NCBI RefSeq assembly: GCF_005239135.1
Contig: NZ_QKNX01000003.1
Location: 186,001 to 250,000, forward strand
Reading direction: 5' to 3'
Length of the DNA stretch: 64,000 nucleotides
From: Natronomonas salsuginis
GTDB taxonomy: Archaea > Halobacteriota > Halobacteria > Halobacteriales > Haloarculaceae
The notes under the pieces are model-generated. The model saw only the letters and a list, made by a program, of their open reading frames with translations. It was not told where the DNA came from and did not search any database. This document shows, piece after piece, positions 1 through 7,370 of the stretch (position 1 is the first letter of the stretch; every line of letters starts with the position of its first letter). Made by a program: the position numbers and the translations under genes.

Positions 1-101
1 ATTGCTCATATCGACCGATCGAGGGGACGGTAGTTATACCATTCGAGGGAAGCGAGGATCGCGAAAGGGGTATGAGAATGAACGGACCGAGTGCGAGGTC
101 G

Positions 102-533
102 CTACTCGGGCGGTTCGGCGTCCGGCGAGACCCAGATCACGAACCCCTCGCCCTCGCCGCGATCGATGACTCCCTCGATCCCGGTCTGCCCGTCGATCGG
201 CGACGACTCGATCTCGTCGGGGGCGACGTCGACGACGCGGTGGACCATGTCGATCTGCCAGCCCATCGCGGAGCCTTCGCCCAGTTGGTCCGAATCGAAG
301 ACGACGATGTGATCCTCGTCTCCGGTCGCCTCGATGTCGAACAGCACCTTTGGGTCGACGATCGTCGTCGTCTCGCCGCGGAGGTCGGTCACCCCCTCGA
401 CGTGGGTCGGCGCGTTCGGGAGCGGGGTGATGTGCTGTCGGTCGACGATCTGGCTGACGAATTCGATATCGATGCAGTACCGTTCGGTACCGAGATCGAA
501 CTCGAGGACCTGAGTGTTCGAAGCGGCGGCCAT
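102..533 (-). CDS. cheW: Chemotaxis adaptor protein CheW
   Basis: A 143-residue single-domain CheW protein, the cytoplasmic adaptor that couples chemoreceptors to the CheA kinase. The sequence begins with the typical first strand (QVLEFDLGTERYCIDI), continues with ITPLPNAPTHVEGVTDLRG, which is the conserved CheW core (P-x-x-I-x-G-V-x-x-L-R-G), and ends with a beta-rich tail. The ATG at 533 lies one base after the TAG stop of the upstream transducer gene, so the two are co-transcribed and probably translationally coupled. A GTG at 563 would overlap the transducer and is less likely. The pairing suggests this CheW serves the neighbouring soluble transducer. Confidence 0.9.
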   Translation of the reverse strand: MAAASNTQVLEFDLGTERYCIDIEFVSQIVDRQHITPLPNAPTHVEGVTDLRGETTTIVDPKVLFDIEATGDEDHIVVFDSDQLGEGSAMGWQIDMVHRVVDVAPDEIESSPIDGQTGIEGVIDRGEGEGFVIWVSPDAEPPE

Positions 534-534
534 G

Positions 535-1470
535 CTATCGGTCCCGCTCAAATTCGCCGACACCGCCGAGGTGCGTCGAGAGTTCCTCTAGTTTCGCCGT
601 CTGTTCTTCGTTCGCCGCGGCGACGTTCTCGACTTCGAGGGCGACGTCCTCGGCCTGTTGGGCGGCGTCGTCGACGAAGCTTGCGACCTCCTCGGTGCTC
701 GCGGCCTGGTCGTCGGTCGCCTCGGCGACCTCAGAGATCCCGTCGGCGGACTCCTCGACCGCGTTGGAGATCTCCTCGAAGCTTTCCAGCGCCGTCGTGA
801 CCTCGTCGATACTCGTGTCGACTTCCTCGTTGGCCATCGTGACGCTTTCGGCCGTCTGGTTCGTGGTCGATTTGATCTCGGCGACCATCTGCTCGATCTC
901 CGAGGACTTCTTTTGGGATTCCTCGGCGAGCGATTTGACCTCGTCGGCGACGACGCCGAACCCGTCACCCGCCTCGCCCGCTCGGGCGGCCTCGATCGAG
1001 GCGTTCAGCGCCAGCAGGTTCGTCTGGTCGGCGATGTCGTTAATGACCGAGACGATCTCGTCGATCGCCTCGACCTTCTCGAACAGTTCCTCCATGTTGG
1101 TGTCGACCTGATCGGTCGCCTCGTTGACGTTCTCGAGCGCGTCCATCGCGTCATCGGAGGATCGCTTGCCGTCCTCGGCGAGCCGATTGGCGTTCTCGCT
1201 GGTCGATTTGACTTCCTCGGCGCCGGAGGCGATCTCCTCGACAGTCGCGCTGAGGCTCGACACCTCCTGTGAAACCTCCTGAAGGTTTTTCGCCTGCTCG
1301 GTGGCCATCTGATTGATCTCCTCGCTGCTCTCGGCGACCTCCGTCGACGCCTCGAGCAGTTCCTCCATCGAGGAGGTCAGGTCGGTCCCCCGTTCGGTTC
1401 GCTCCGCCGAATCGGCCCCGTCGCCCTCGTGAGTGCGTGTGTCGTCCCCGCTACCGGATATGGATGACAT
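535..1470 (-). CDS. Soluble methyl-accepting chemotaxis transducer (Htr-like)
   Basis: A 311-residue transducer that is nearly all coiled coil. The highly conserved hairpin tip, which binds CheA and CheW, is at about residues 145-190 (DQTNLLALNASIEAARAGE, then GFGVVADEVKSLAEES). Glu/Gln-rich heptads on both sides could hold methylation sites. There is no membrane segment and no recognisable sensory domain; the first 30 residues are acidic and likely disordered. It therefore looks like a cytoplasmic transducer reduced to its signalling module. The cheW gene follows with one base between stop and start. The ligand cannot be read from the sequence. Confidence 0.88.
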   Translation of the reverse strand: MSSISGSGDDTRTHEGDGADSAERTERGTDLTSSMEELLEASTEVAESSEEINQMATEQAKNLQEVSQEVSSLSATVEEIASGAEEVKSTSENANRLAEDGKRSSDDAMDALENVNEATDQVDTNMEELFEKVEAIDEIVSVINDIADQTNLLALNASIEAARAGEAGDGFGVVADEVKSLAEESQKKSSEIEQMVAEIKSTTNQTAESVTMANEEVDTSIDEVTTALESFEEISNAVEESADGISEVAEATDDQAASTEEVASFVDDAAQQAEDVALEVENVAAANEEQTAKLEELSTHLGGVGEFERDR

Positions 1471-1606
1471 TCGTGCGTTTTTCTCACGAACGGACGATAT
1501 GAAGTGGTGGTGTCTCAGCGGCCGGATCGGCGAGGCACACGGTCACAGCGTATATATACGCGAACGCGCAGCAACGGCGCAACGAGGGCGGACTGACGTT
1601 CCGCGC

Positions 1607-1726
1607 TCACTCCGTCGCAGCGGGCTCGATCCGGCTGTCGTCGCCCCGCATCAGTTCGGCGACGAGCTTCGATTCGACCGCCGTGAGCCGCTGGGAGACG
1701 GCCGAGCGCGAGACGCTGAGTTGTCC
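1607..1726 (-). pseudogene. C-terminal fragment of a helix-turn-helix regulator
   Basis: Reading the minus strand to the TGA at 1607 gives a peptide containing LSVSRSAVSQRLTAVESKL, which has the form of a recognition helix followed by the amphipathic helix typical of haloarchaeal Bat-type or similar HTH C-termini. Upstream the frame runs antisense-like through the ZIP transporter gene with no regulator-like sequence, and no start codon or N-terminal domain is present. It is best read as a decayed 3' end. The exact family and the 5' limit are uncertain. The rest of the gap 1471-1776 shows nothing else. Confidence 0.4.
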
Positions 1727-1776
1727 GCTCGACCCCCGCCTGTTCGGGAAGGCAAGGGCATGCGCTCGTATCTCTA

Positions 1777-2646
1777 TCAGATGAATAACAGCGGAAGCAT
1801 CACCGCGACGCCCGCAGCGACCCCCGCGACGAGTTCGAGGCGACCGCCACGTGGCAACTCCGCGCCGGTTTCGAGCGCCTCCGGGATGAACTCCGTCACG
1901 ACCAGATACACCATCGCGCCCGCGGCGAACCCGAAGCCGAACGGCAGGAACGCCTGAGCCCACGTGACGAACGCGAACGCGATGACCGCGCCGATCGGCT
2001 GTGGGAGACTCGAGAAGACGGCCGCGCCGACCATTCGCCAGTTCGACAGCCCCATCGCGCGCATCGGGATGGCGATGGCGGTCCCCTCGGGGACGTTGTG
2101 GATCGAGATCGCGACCGTCATGAACACCGCGAGCAGCGGCACGGAGAATCCGAGTATCCGGAGACCGCCGTCCAGACCGAGTTCCGCGAAGGAGACGCCG
2201 ACTGCGACGCCCTCGGGGAAGCTGTGGACCGTCAGGATGCCGAGGATGAGGACGAGCTTCTTCAGGTCGCCCTCGGCGAACGCCCGAGCGCCGAGGACGC
2301 GCTCGCTGTTCCCGCCCTCTTGGCCGAGGCGAACGTCGCCATCGTCGTCCGCGACGCCGAACTCGGCACCGTCTAGGAGGCGATCGGACGCTTCGACCAA
2401 CACGATGCCCGCGATCACGCCGCCGATCAGCAGGGTCGGGAGTTCGTCCGCGGCGTACGCCAGCCCCTCGTCGACGAGCCCGAACAGCGACGCCGAGACC
2501 ATGATTCCCGATGCGACTCCCCACAGCGCCACGTTCCACCGGTCACTGAAGTCGTCGACGAAGAAAAACGGGAGCGCGCCGAGGCCGGTCGCCAAGGCGG
2601 TAACGAGTCCGGCGACGAACACGAAGACGAAGTTCTCCACGGACAC
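1777..2646 (-). CDS. ZIP family metal transporter
   Basis: A polytopic membrane protein of about 289 residues with roughly eight hydrophobic segments. The two metal-binding helices of the ZIP family are clear: HSFPEGVAVG and HNVPEGTAIA, with the later conserved EFIPEA. An aspartate- and glutamate-rich loop lies between segments 3 and 4, where ZIPs often have a metal-sensing loop. The frame is open up to a TTG at 2679, but a TATA-like element at 2663-2670 lies 20-25 bases before GTG codons at 2646 and 2640, so a leaderless start at one of these is preferred. A candidate metal-responsive operator is just upstream. Substrate is likely Zn, Mn or Fe; the sequence does not decide. Confidence 0.9.
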   Translation of the reverse strand: MSVENFVFVFVAGLVTALATGLGALPFFFVDDFSDRWNVALWGVASGIMVSASLFGLVDEGLAYAADELPTLLIGGVIAGIVLVEASDRLLDGAEFGVADDDGDVRLGQEGGNSERVLGARAFAEGDLKKLVLILGILTVHSFPEGVAVGVSFAELGLDGGLRILGFSVPLLAVFMTVAISIHNVPEGTAIAIPMRAMGLSNWRMVGAAVFSSLPQPIGAVIAFAFVTWAQAFLPFGFGFAAGAMVYLVVTEFIPEALETGAELPRGGRLELVAGVAAGVAVMLPLLFI

Positions 2647-2691
2647 GTGTTGATCGGGGAGCGTATAAAAACTTTTCAATTCAATAATATA

Positions 2692-2708
2692 TTTTGGTCA
2701 TCCTAAAA
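2692..2708 (-). promoter_or_regulatory. Candidate DtxR/SirR-type operator of the ZIP gene
   Basis: On the minus strand the site reads TTTTAGGATGACCAAAA, an imperfect palindrome (TTTTAGG / CCAAAA) of the form bound by DtxR-family metal repressors. It lies immediately upstream of the AT-rich promoter of the ZIP transporter gene, about 25 bases before the TATA-like element. A role in metal-dependent control of uptake is inferred from motif and position only. Confidence 0.4.
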
Positions 2709-2802
2709 CAAAAATTCGGCATCGGGGGCGACGAGATCGGTTGGTCCATCACCCGGCCGTACGAGATCGTCTCGTCGGTCCGAGCGAAGCGTGATTCCCG
2801 CG

Positions 2803-3555
2803 TTATCCGGTGAGGTTGAGTTCGATGACGTTGCCCGCCTGTTCGAGCACCGTCCGGATCGACTGCTCGGCTTCGCCGGTCGTCACCCTGCTGACGGGGC
2901 CGGTGATGCTGATCGCGGCCGGGCGGTCCCCGGGCGTCGAGAGCGAGCGGGCGATACACGCCATCCCGTCGACGCACTCCTCGCGGTCGTAGGCGAACCC
3001 GGTCGCACGGATCTCCGCGAGCTCGTCGAACAGCGTCGCCGGCTCCGTGATCGTGTGCTCAGTCACGGCGGGGAGACCAACGGACTCGACGATCTCCTCG
3101 ACGCGTTCGTCGTCGAAGCTCGCGAGGATCGCCTTGCCGAGCCCCGTCGAGTGGAGATACGCGCGCCGGCCGGTCTGTGTGTCGATCTCGACGGCGTCCT
3201 CGCCGCGCGAGGTGTGGATGTAGACGCCCCAGCCGTTCTCCTCGAACATGAGGTTCGCGAGCTCGCCGGTCTCGTCGGCCATCGCTCGCATCTGCGGACG
3301 GGCGGTGTCGTAGACGCCGTCGTAACGCTGTGCGTAGCCGCCGAACTCGAGGGTTCGAAGCCCGATTCGGAACCGATCGTCGTGCTTGACGACGACGCCG
3401 TTGGATTCGAGCGTACTGAGGTGTTTATAAACGGTGCTCTTGGCGACCGATAGATGCGTCGCGAGTTCCGTGATCCCCGCCTCGCCGCCGAGGTCGATGA
3501 TTCCCTCGAGCATCCGGATCGAGGTCTCGGTCGCGCGGACGCGGTCGTCCTCCAT
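2803..3555 (-). CDS. IclR family transcriptional regulator
   Basis: A 250-residue regulator with an N-terminal winged helix (residues about 5-65; ATETSIRMLEGIIDLGG..TELATHLSVAKSTVYKHLSTLE) and a C-terminal GAF-like effector domain (about 80-245). The ATG at 3555 is chosen because the family starts just before the helix ETSIRMLEGI; the open frame up to 3630 adds a basic, unrelated-looking extension. It is divergent from the short-chain dehydrogenase at 3692 with a shared 136-base promoter region, so that gene is the likely target. The effector is unknown. Confidence 0.9.
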   Translation of the reverse strand: MEDDRVRATETSIRMLEGIIDLGGEAGITELATHLSVAKSTVYKHLSTLESNGVVVKHDDRFRIGLRTLEFGGYAQRYDGVYDTARPQMRAMADETGELANLMFEENGWGVYIHTSRGEDAVEIDTQTGRRAYLHSTGLGKAILASFDDERVEEIVESVGLPAVTEHTITEPATLFDELAEIRATGFAYDREECVDGMACIARSLSTPGDRPAAISITGPVSRVTTGEAEQSIRTVLEQAGNVIELNLTG

Positions 3556-3691
3556 GCGCGGCCCTTCGATACCTCCGCTGATAAGCGTTGTTCGATGCCG
3601 GGAGACGGCCCGGTCGGCGCGGATAGTCACCGACGCGACCCGCGATCGCGGTCCACTCGGGATTTATGTCGCGCGGATCGCTTCTAGCGGT

Positions 3692-4453
3692 ATGCGATTC
3701 GAAGATCGGACGGTGTTCATCACCGGTGCTGGATCGGGAATCGGCCGGGCAACGGCGCTTCGCGTCGCCGAGGACGGCGGGTTCGTCGTCGCGACCGACG
3801 TGGACGAAACGGGCGGTACCGAGACCGTCGAGGCGGTCGAAGCGATCGGCGGCGAAGCGGTCTTTCACGAGCTCGACGTGACCGACGCCGAGGCCTTCGA
3901 CGCCGTCGTGGAGACGGCGATCGGGGAGCACGGTCTCGACGCCATCGTCAACAACGCCGGGATCGGCCACTCCCCGGCCGATACGGAGGACGTGACCGAG
4001 GAGACCTTCGAGCGCGTCGTCGACGTGAACGTCCGCGGCGTCTGGAACGGCTGTCGAGCCGCCCTCCCGCATTTCAGAGCGCGCGGCGACGGCGCGATCG
4101 TCAACGTCGGCTCGCTTGCCTCGTTTCTGGGCTTGCCGAAACAGTCGGTCTACTCGCTGACGAAGGGGGCTGTGATGAACTTCACGCGCGCCATCGCCGC
4201 GGAGGCGGGACGCGACGGGGTTCGCGCCAACGCCGTCTGTCCGGGGTTCGTGGAGACCTCGCTCGGCAACATGCACTTCGAGTCGATGTCGAACCCGGAG
4301 AAAGCCAAAGCGCAGGCGGAAAAACAGTATCCGCTCGGTCGCTTCGCTGAACCCGAGGAGATCGCCGACGCGATCGCGTTTCTGCTCTCCGAGGAAGCCT
4401 CGTTCATCACGGGCCACGGGCTCGTGGTCGATGGCGGCTACTCGGTGAGTTGA
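3692..4453 (+). CDS. SDR family NAD(P)-dependent oxidoreductase
   Basis: A 253-residue classical short-chain dehydrogenase/reductase. It has the dinucleotide-binding TGAGSGIG at residues 10-17, the NNAG motif near residue 87, and the catalytic Ser and YSLTK (Tyr-x-x-x-Lys) near residues 138-157. The start at 3692 is supported by a TATA-like ATTTATGT at 3662-3669, which gives a leaderless transcript. Acidic residues after the second strand (TDVDE) favour NAD over NADP. It resembles 3-oxoacyl-ACP reductase or sugar/alcohol dehydrogenases; the substrate cannot be told. It is divergent from the IclR regulator. Confidence 0.9.
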   Translation: MRFEDRTVFITGAGSGIGRATALRVAEDGGFVVATDVDETGGTETVEAVEAIGGEAVFHELDVTDAEAFDAVVETAIGEHGLDAIVNNAGIGHSPADTEDVTEETFERVVDVNVRGVWNGCRAALPHFRARGDGAIVNVGSLASFLGLPKQSVYSLTKGAVMNFTRAIAAEAGRDGVRANAVCPGFVETSLGNMHFESMSNPEKAKAQAEKQYPLGRFAEPEEIADAIAFLLSEEASFITGHGLVVDGGYSVS

Positions 4454-4484
4454 TCGGATAGAGGCCGTCCCGAGAACAGTACCG

Positions 4485-4655
4485 TCACTCGCGCATTCGC
4501 TTGAACTGGTCGATGAGTGCTTCGGCCGAATCGCCGGAGTCGTACTCGATGGTCCCCTCGTAGCTCGTTCGCTCGTCGTCGAAGGCGGCGTCGACCGTGG
4601 CGGTTTTCTTTTCGCGGCGCTCGTGTTCGTCCTCGTCATAGGCACCCATTGACAT
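4485..4655 (-). CDS. Small acidic haloarchaeal protein (DUF5786-like)
   Basis: A 56-residue acidic protein starting MSMGAYDEDEHERRE and ending in a short helix (SAEALIDQFKRM). The N-terminus and the EYDSGDSAEALIDQF end match my memory of the haloarchaeal DUF5786 family, which is short and of unknown function. A second ATG two codons in is also possible. It is convergent with the SDR gene and divergent from the DUF5784-like gene. No catalytic motif is visible. Confidence 0.75.
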   Translation of the reverse strand: MSMGAYDEDEHERREKKTATVDAAFDDERTSYEGTIEYDSGDSAEALIDQFKRMRE

Positions 4656-4766
4656 GGTATACGTCTCCTTGGCGATTGTTCACTATGAATGTATCGGGAC
4701 CCGTGACAGTGAGCGCGGACGAAAAAAAGCGGAACCGGTAAACGCGACGATATCTTATAAACGGGC

Positions 4767-5762
4767 GTGGCAGGCCCGCTTCGATTCCGCCGCTCCGAGG
4801 GGACGTGGACACGCGATCGCATCCGGACACAACTTCTCGCGCCGCTCGACGAGCGGTTCGGCGCCCGGCTCGACGGCACGTGGTTTTCGGTCGGCGACAG
4901 CCGATACGACGCCGTCCGGCTCGACATGGAGAACGGCGACTTCGCCCTCGTCGCGTTCAGCCCCGAGCGGGCGTACTGGCTCGGCAACACCGAGACGCCC
5001 GAGGCGCTGTGGCGGACGGACAAGGAGACGTTCGCCGAGGCACCCTACGCAGTCTCGCGGTGGGCCGAGCGCGAGCTCACCGCCAGACTCGAGGTGACGG
5101 ACCCGTGGCTCGCCGACTACGAGTACCTCACGTGGTTTTTCCTCCCCGTCTTCTTCTCGAAGGACGGCCGGGACACGACCCGGCGCTTTTTCAACGAGGA
5201 CGCGGCGGGCTTTCCCGACGCGAGCCGCGAGGCCGGCCTCGAGTTCTACGAGTCGCTGTTCTCGACCGGCACGCTCGACGAGTACCGCTACACGATGGCC
5301 TCGAAGCTCGGCACCTCCCCGGGGTTCGACCTCACCCGGATGCGCGCGACGATGGGCGAGTTTACGGTCGCGAAGATCCTCGCCGACGCCGGACTCGAGT
5401 TCGTCCCGGAGGTCGAACAGGACAGCGGCCACGCACTCGATTTCGCCGTCGGCTCGCGGCTCGTCGAGGTGACCAGACCCGAACCGCCGGCGCGCCGTTC
5501 GCACGCCGATCACCCGGTCGCGGCCGTCAAGGAGACCGGCGGCGCGAAACGCGGCGACCAGCTCGCGAAACACCCCGACGCGACCCTGTTCGTCGACTGC
5601 ACCTCGTTTACCGATGCGGAGTGGGCGGCCGTGACGGGCGAGCGCCCGGGCGTCGGCCACGAGCCGACCGTGGTGTTCCGAGCGCGACCCGAGGGGTGGA
5701 TCGAGGGGTACAGATACGGACCGCTCCCGTTCGACCTCGACGGCGGGATCGAACTCCTGTAG
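4767..5762 (+). CDS. Haloarchaeal DUF5784-like protein with a possible nuclease-like core
   Basis: A 331-residue soluble protein that I recognise as the haloarchaeal DUF5784 family, of unknown function. Conserved-looking blocks are LDMENGDFALVAF, YWLGNTETPEALWRT, LTWFFLPVF and the C-terminal GYRYGPLPFDL. Residues about 215-245 read as alternating strands with HALDF, then LVEVTRP, then a helix with Lys and Gln; this arrangement recalls the PD-(D/E)XK fold but with Thr-Arg in place of the usual Lys. The start is a GTG at 4767. It precedes pheST on the same strand; co-transcription is possible. Function unknown. Confidence 0.75.
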   Translation: MAGPLRFRRSEGTWTRDRIRTQLLAPLDERFGARLDGTWFSVGDSRYDAVRLDMENGDFALVAFSPERAYWLGNTETPEALWRTDKETFAEAPYAVSRWAERELTARLEVTDPWLADYEYLTWFFLPVFFSKDGRDTTRRFFNEDAAGFPDASREAGLEFYESLFSTGTLDEYRYTMASKLGTSPGFDLTRMRATMGEFTVAKILADAGLEFVPEVEQDSGHALDFAVGSRLVEVTRPEPPARRSHADHPVAAVKETGGAKRGDQLAKHPDATLFVDCTSFTDAEWAAVTGERPGVGHEPTVVFRARPEGWIEGYRYGPLPFDLDGGIELL

Positions 5763-5855
5763 CCGAAGGGTTTTTATACAATAGCGTCGCCAGCGGCCCA
5801 CGGAGCCGTCGCCGAGTCGGAACCGCTAACAGCCAGCCTCGCACAACTCGACACA

Positions 5856-7370
5856 ATGAAACTGCCCGAAACGCAACTCGCGCTGCTGGAGGCCGCCAGC
5901 GCGACGGAACAGCGGACAGTTGCACAGTTCGCCGGCGAGCTCGGCGAAGACACGGCCGCGGTCACGCGAGCCGCCTTCGAACTCGAGGAGGCGGGGCTGC
6001 TCGCGGTCGACGAACACGTCGCCGAGGACGTGGCGCTCACCGAGGAGGGCGAGCGCTACCGCGAGGCCGGGCTTCCCGAACTCCGCCTCCGAGCCGCCGC
6101 CGTCGAGGCGGGTGCCGACGCGGAACCGGCCGAGATGGGGCGACTGATCGGCGCGTCCGGCCTCGAGGGACCGGAGGTCGACATCGCGCTGTCGAATCTC
6201 GCCCGGAAGGGGTACGGCTCGATCGAGGGCGGGGCGGTTCAGCTGGGCGCGGATCCCAAATACGACCCCGACGAGGACCCCGAAGCGGAGGCGCTCGACG
6301 ACATCGCCGACGGGAACGCGGGCTATCTCGATTCCGGGATCCTCGACCGGCTCGAATCCCGCGGGCTGATCGAGCGGACCGAGACGACGGTCCGAAGCGT
6401 CACGCTGACAGACGACGGCGTGACGGCGCTCATGGAGGGCGTCGAGGCGACCGAGACCGTCAGCGCCGTCACCCCCGAGCTGTTGACCTCCGGGGAGTGG
6501 CGCGAGGTCGAGTTCACCGAGTACAACGTCGAGGCGGACGCCGAAACTGTCCACAGCGGCAAGGAGCACATCCTCCGACAGACCGCCAACCGCGTCAAGA
6601 ACGTCCTCGTCGGCATGGGCTTTCAGGAGATGGAGGGTCCCCACGCCGACGCCGACTTCTGGATCAACGACTGCCTGTTCATGCCGCAGGACCACCCGGC
6701 GCGGACCCACTGGGACCGGTTTGCCCTCGACGTGCCGCTGATGGACGACCTCCCCGAGGACCTCATGGAGCGCGTCGAGGACGCCCACCGGAACGGCGTC
6801 GGCACCGAGGGCGACGGCTACCACTCCCCGTGGTCCGAGGACTTCGCCCGCGCGGTTGCCCTGCGCGGACACACCACCTCGCTGTCGATGCGATACCTCT
6901 CGGGGCACGCCGTGGGCGAGCTCGAACCGCCTCAGCGGTACTTCAGCGTCGAGAAGGTCTACCGCAACGACACGCTCGATCCGACCCACCTGCTCGAGTT
7001 CTTCCAGATCGAGGGATGGGTGATGGCCGAGGAACTCTCCGTGCGCGATCTGATGGGCACCTTCACGGAGTTCTACGAGCAGTTCGGGATCACCGACCTG
7101 GAGTTCAAACCGCACTACAACCCCTACACGGAGCCGAGCTTCGAGCTGTTCGGCAAACACCCCGAGACGGGCGAGCTGATCGAAATCGGCAACTCAGGTA
7201 TCTTCCGCGAGGAGGTGCTCAGCCCGCTCGGCGTCGACTGTGACGTGATGGCGTGGGGGCTCGCGTTAGAGCGGCTGCTCATGCTCATGTACGGCTTCGA
7301 GGATATCCGCGACGTGCACGGGACGCTGTGTGATCTCGACCTGCTTCGGAACGTGGAGGTGGTGTACTGA
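5856..7370 (+). CDS. pheS: Phenylalanyl-tRNA synthetase alpha subunit
   Basis: A 504-residue archaeal/eukaryotic-type PheRS alpha chain, which with the beta chain charges tRNA-Phe in the cytoplasm. The N-terminal 200 residues hold winged-helix modules for tRNA contact (TLTDDGVTALMEG and similar). The class II catalytic core follows: motif 1 around FQEMEGPHAD, motif 2 around RYFSVEKVYRND, and motif 3 with GLALERLLMLMYGFEDIRD. The TGA stop overlaps the ATG of pheT by one base (TGATG), so the two are translationally coupled. Confidence 0.97.
   Translation: MKLPETQLALLEAASATEQRTVAQFAGELGEDTAAVTRAAFELEEAGLLAVDEHVAEDVALTEEGERYREAGLPELRLRAAAVEAGADAEPAEMGRLIGASGLEGPEVDIALSNLARKGYGSIEGGAVQLGADPKYDPDEDPEAEALDDIADGNAGYLDSGILDRLESRGLIERTETTVRSVTLTDDGVTALMEGVEATETVSAVTPELLTSGEWREVEFTEYNVEADAETVHSGKEHILRQTANRVKNVLVGMGFQEMEGPHADADFWINDCLFMPQDHPARTHWDRFALDVPLMDDLPEDLMERVEDAHRNGVGTEGDGYHSPWSEDFARAVALRGHTTSLSMRYLSGHAVGELEPPQRYFSVEKVYRNDTLDPTHLLEFFQIEGWVMAEELSVRDLMGTFTEFYEQFGITDLEFKPHYNPYTEPSFELFGKHPETGELIEIGNSGIFREEVLSPLGVDCDVMAWGLALERLLMLMYGFEDIRDVHGTLCDLDLLRNVEVVY

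Noticed and set aside
1-101. Left edge sequence
   Set aside because: No start, stop or motif of a gene continuing from outside could be supported in the 101 bases before cheW's stop.
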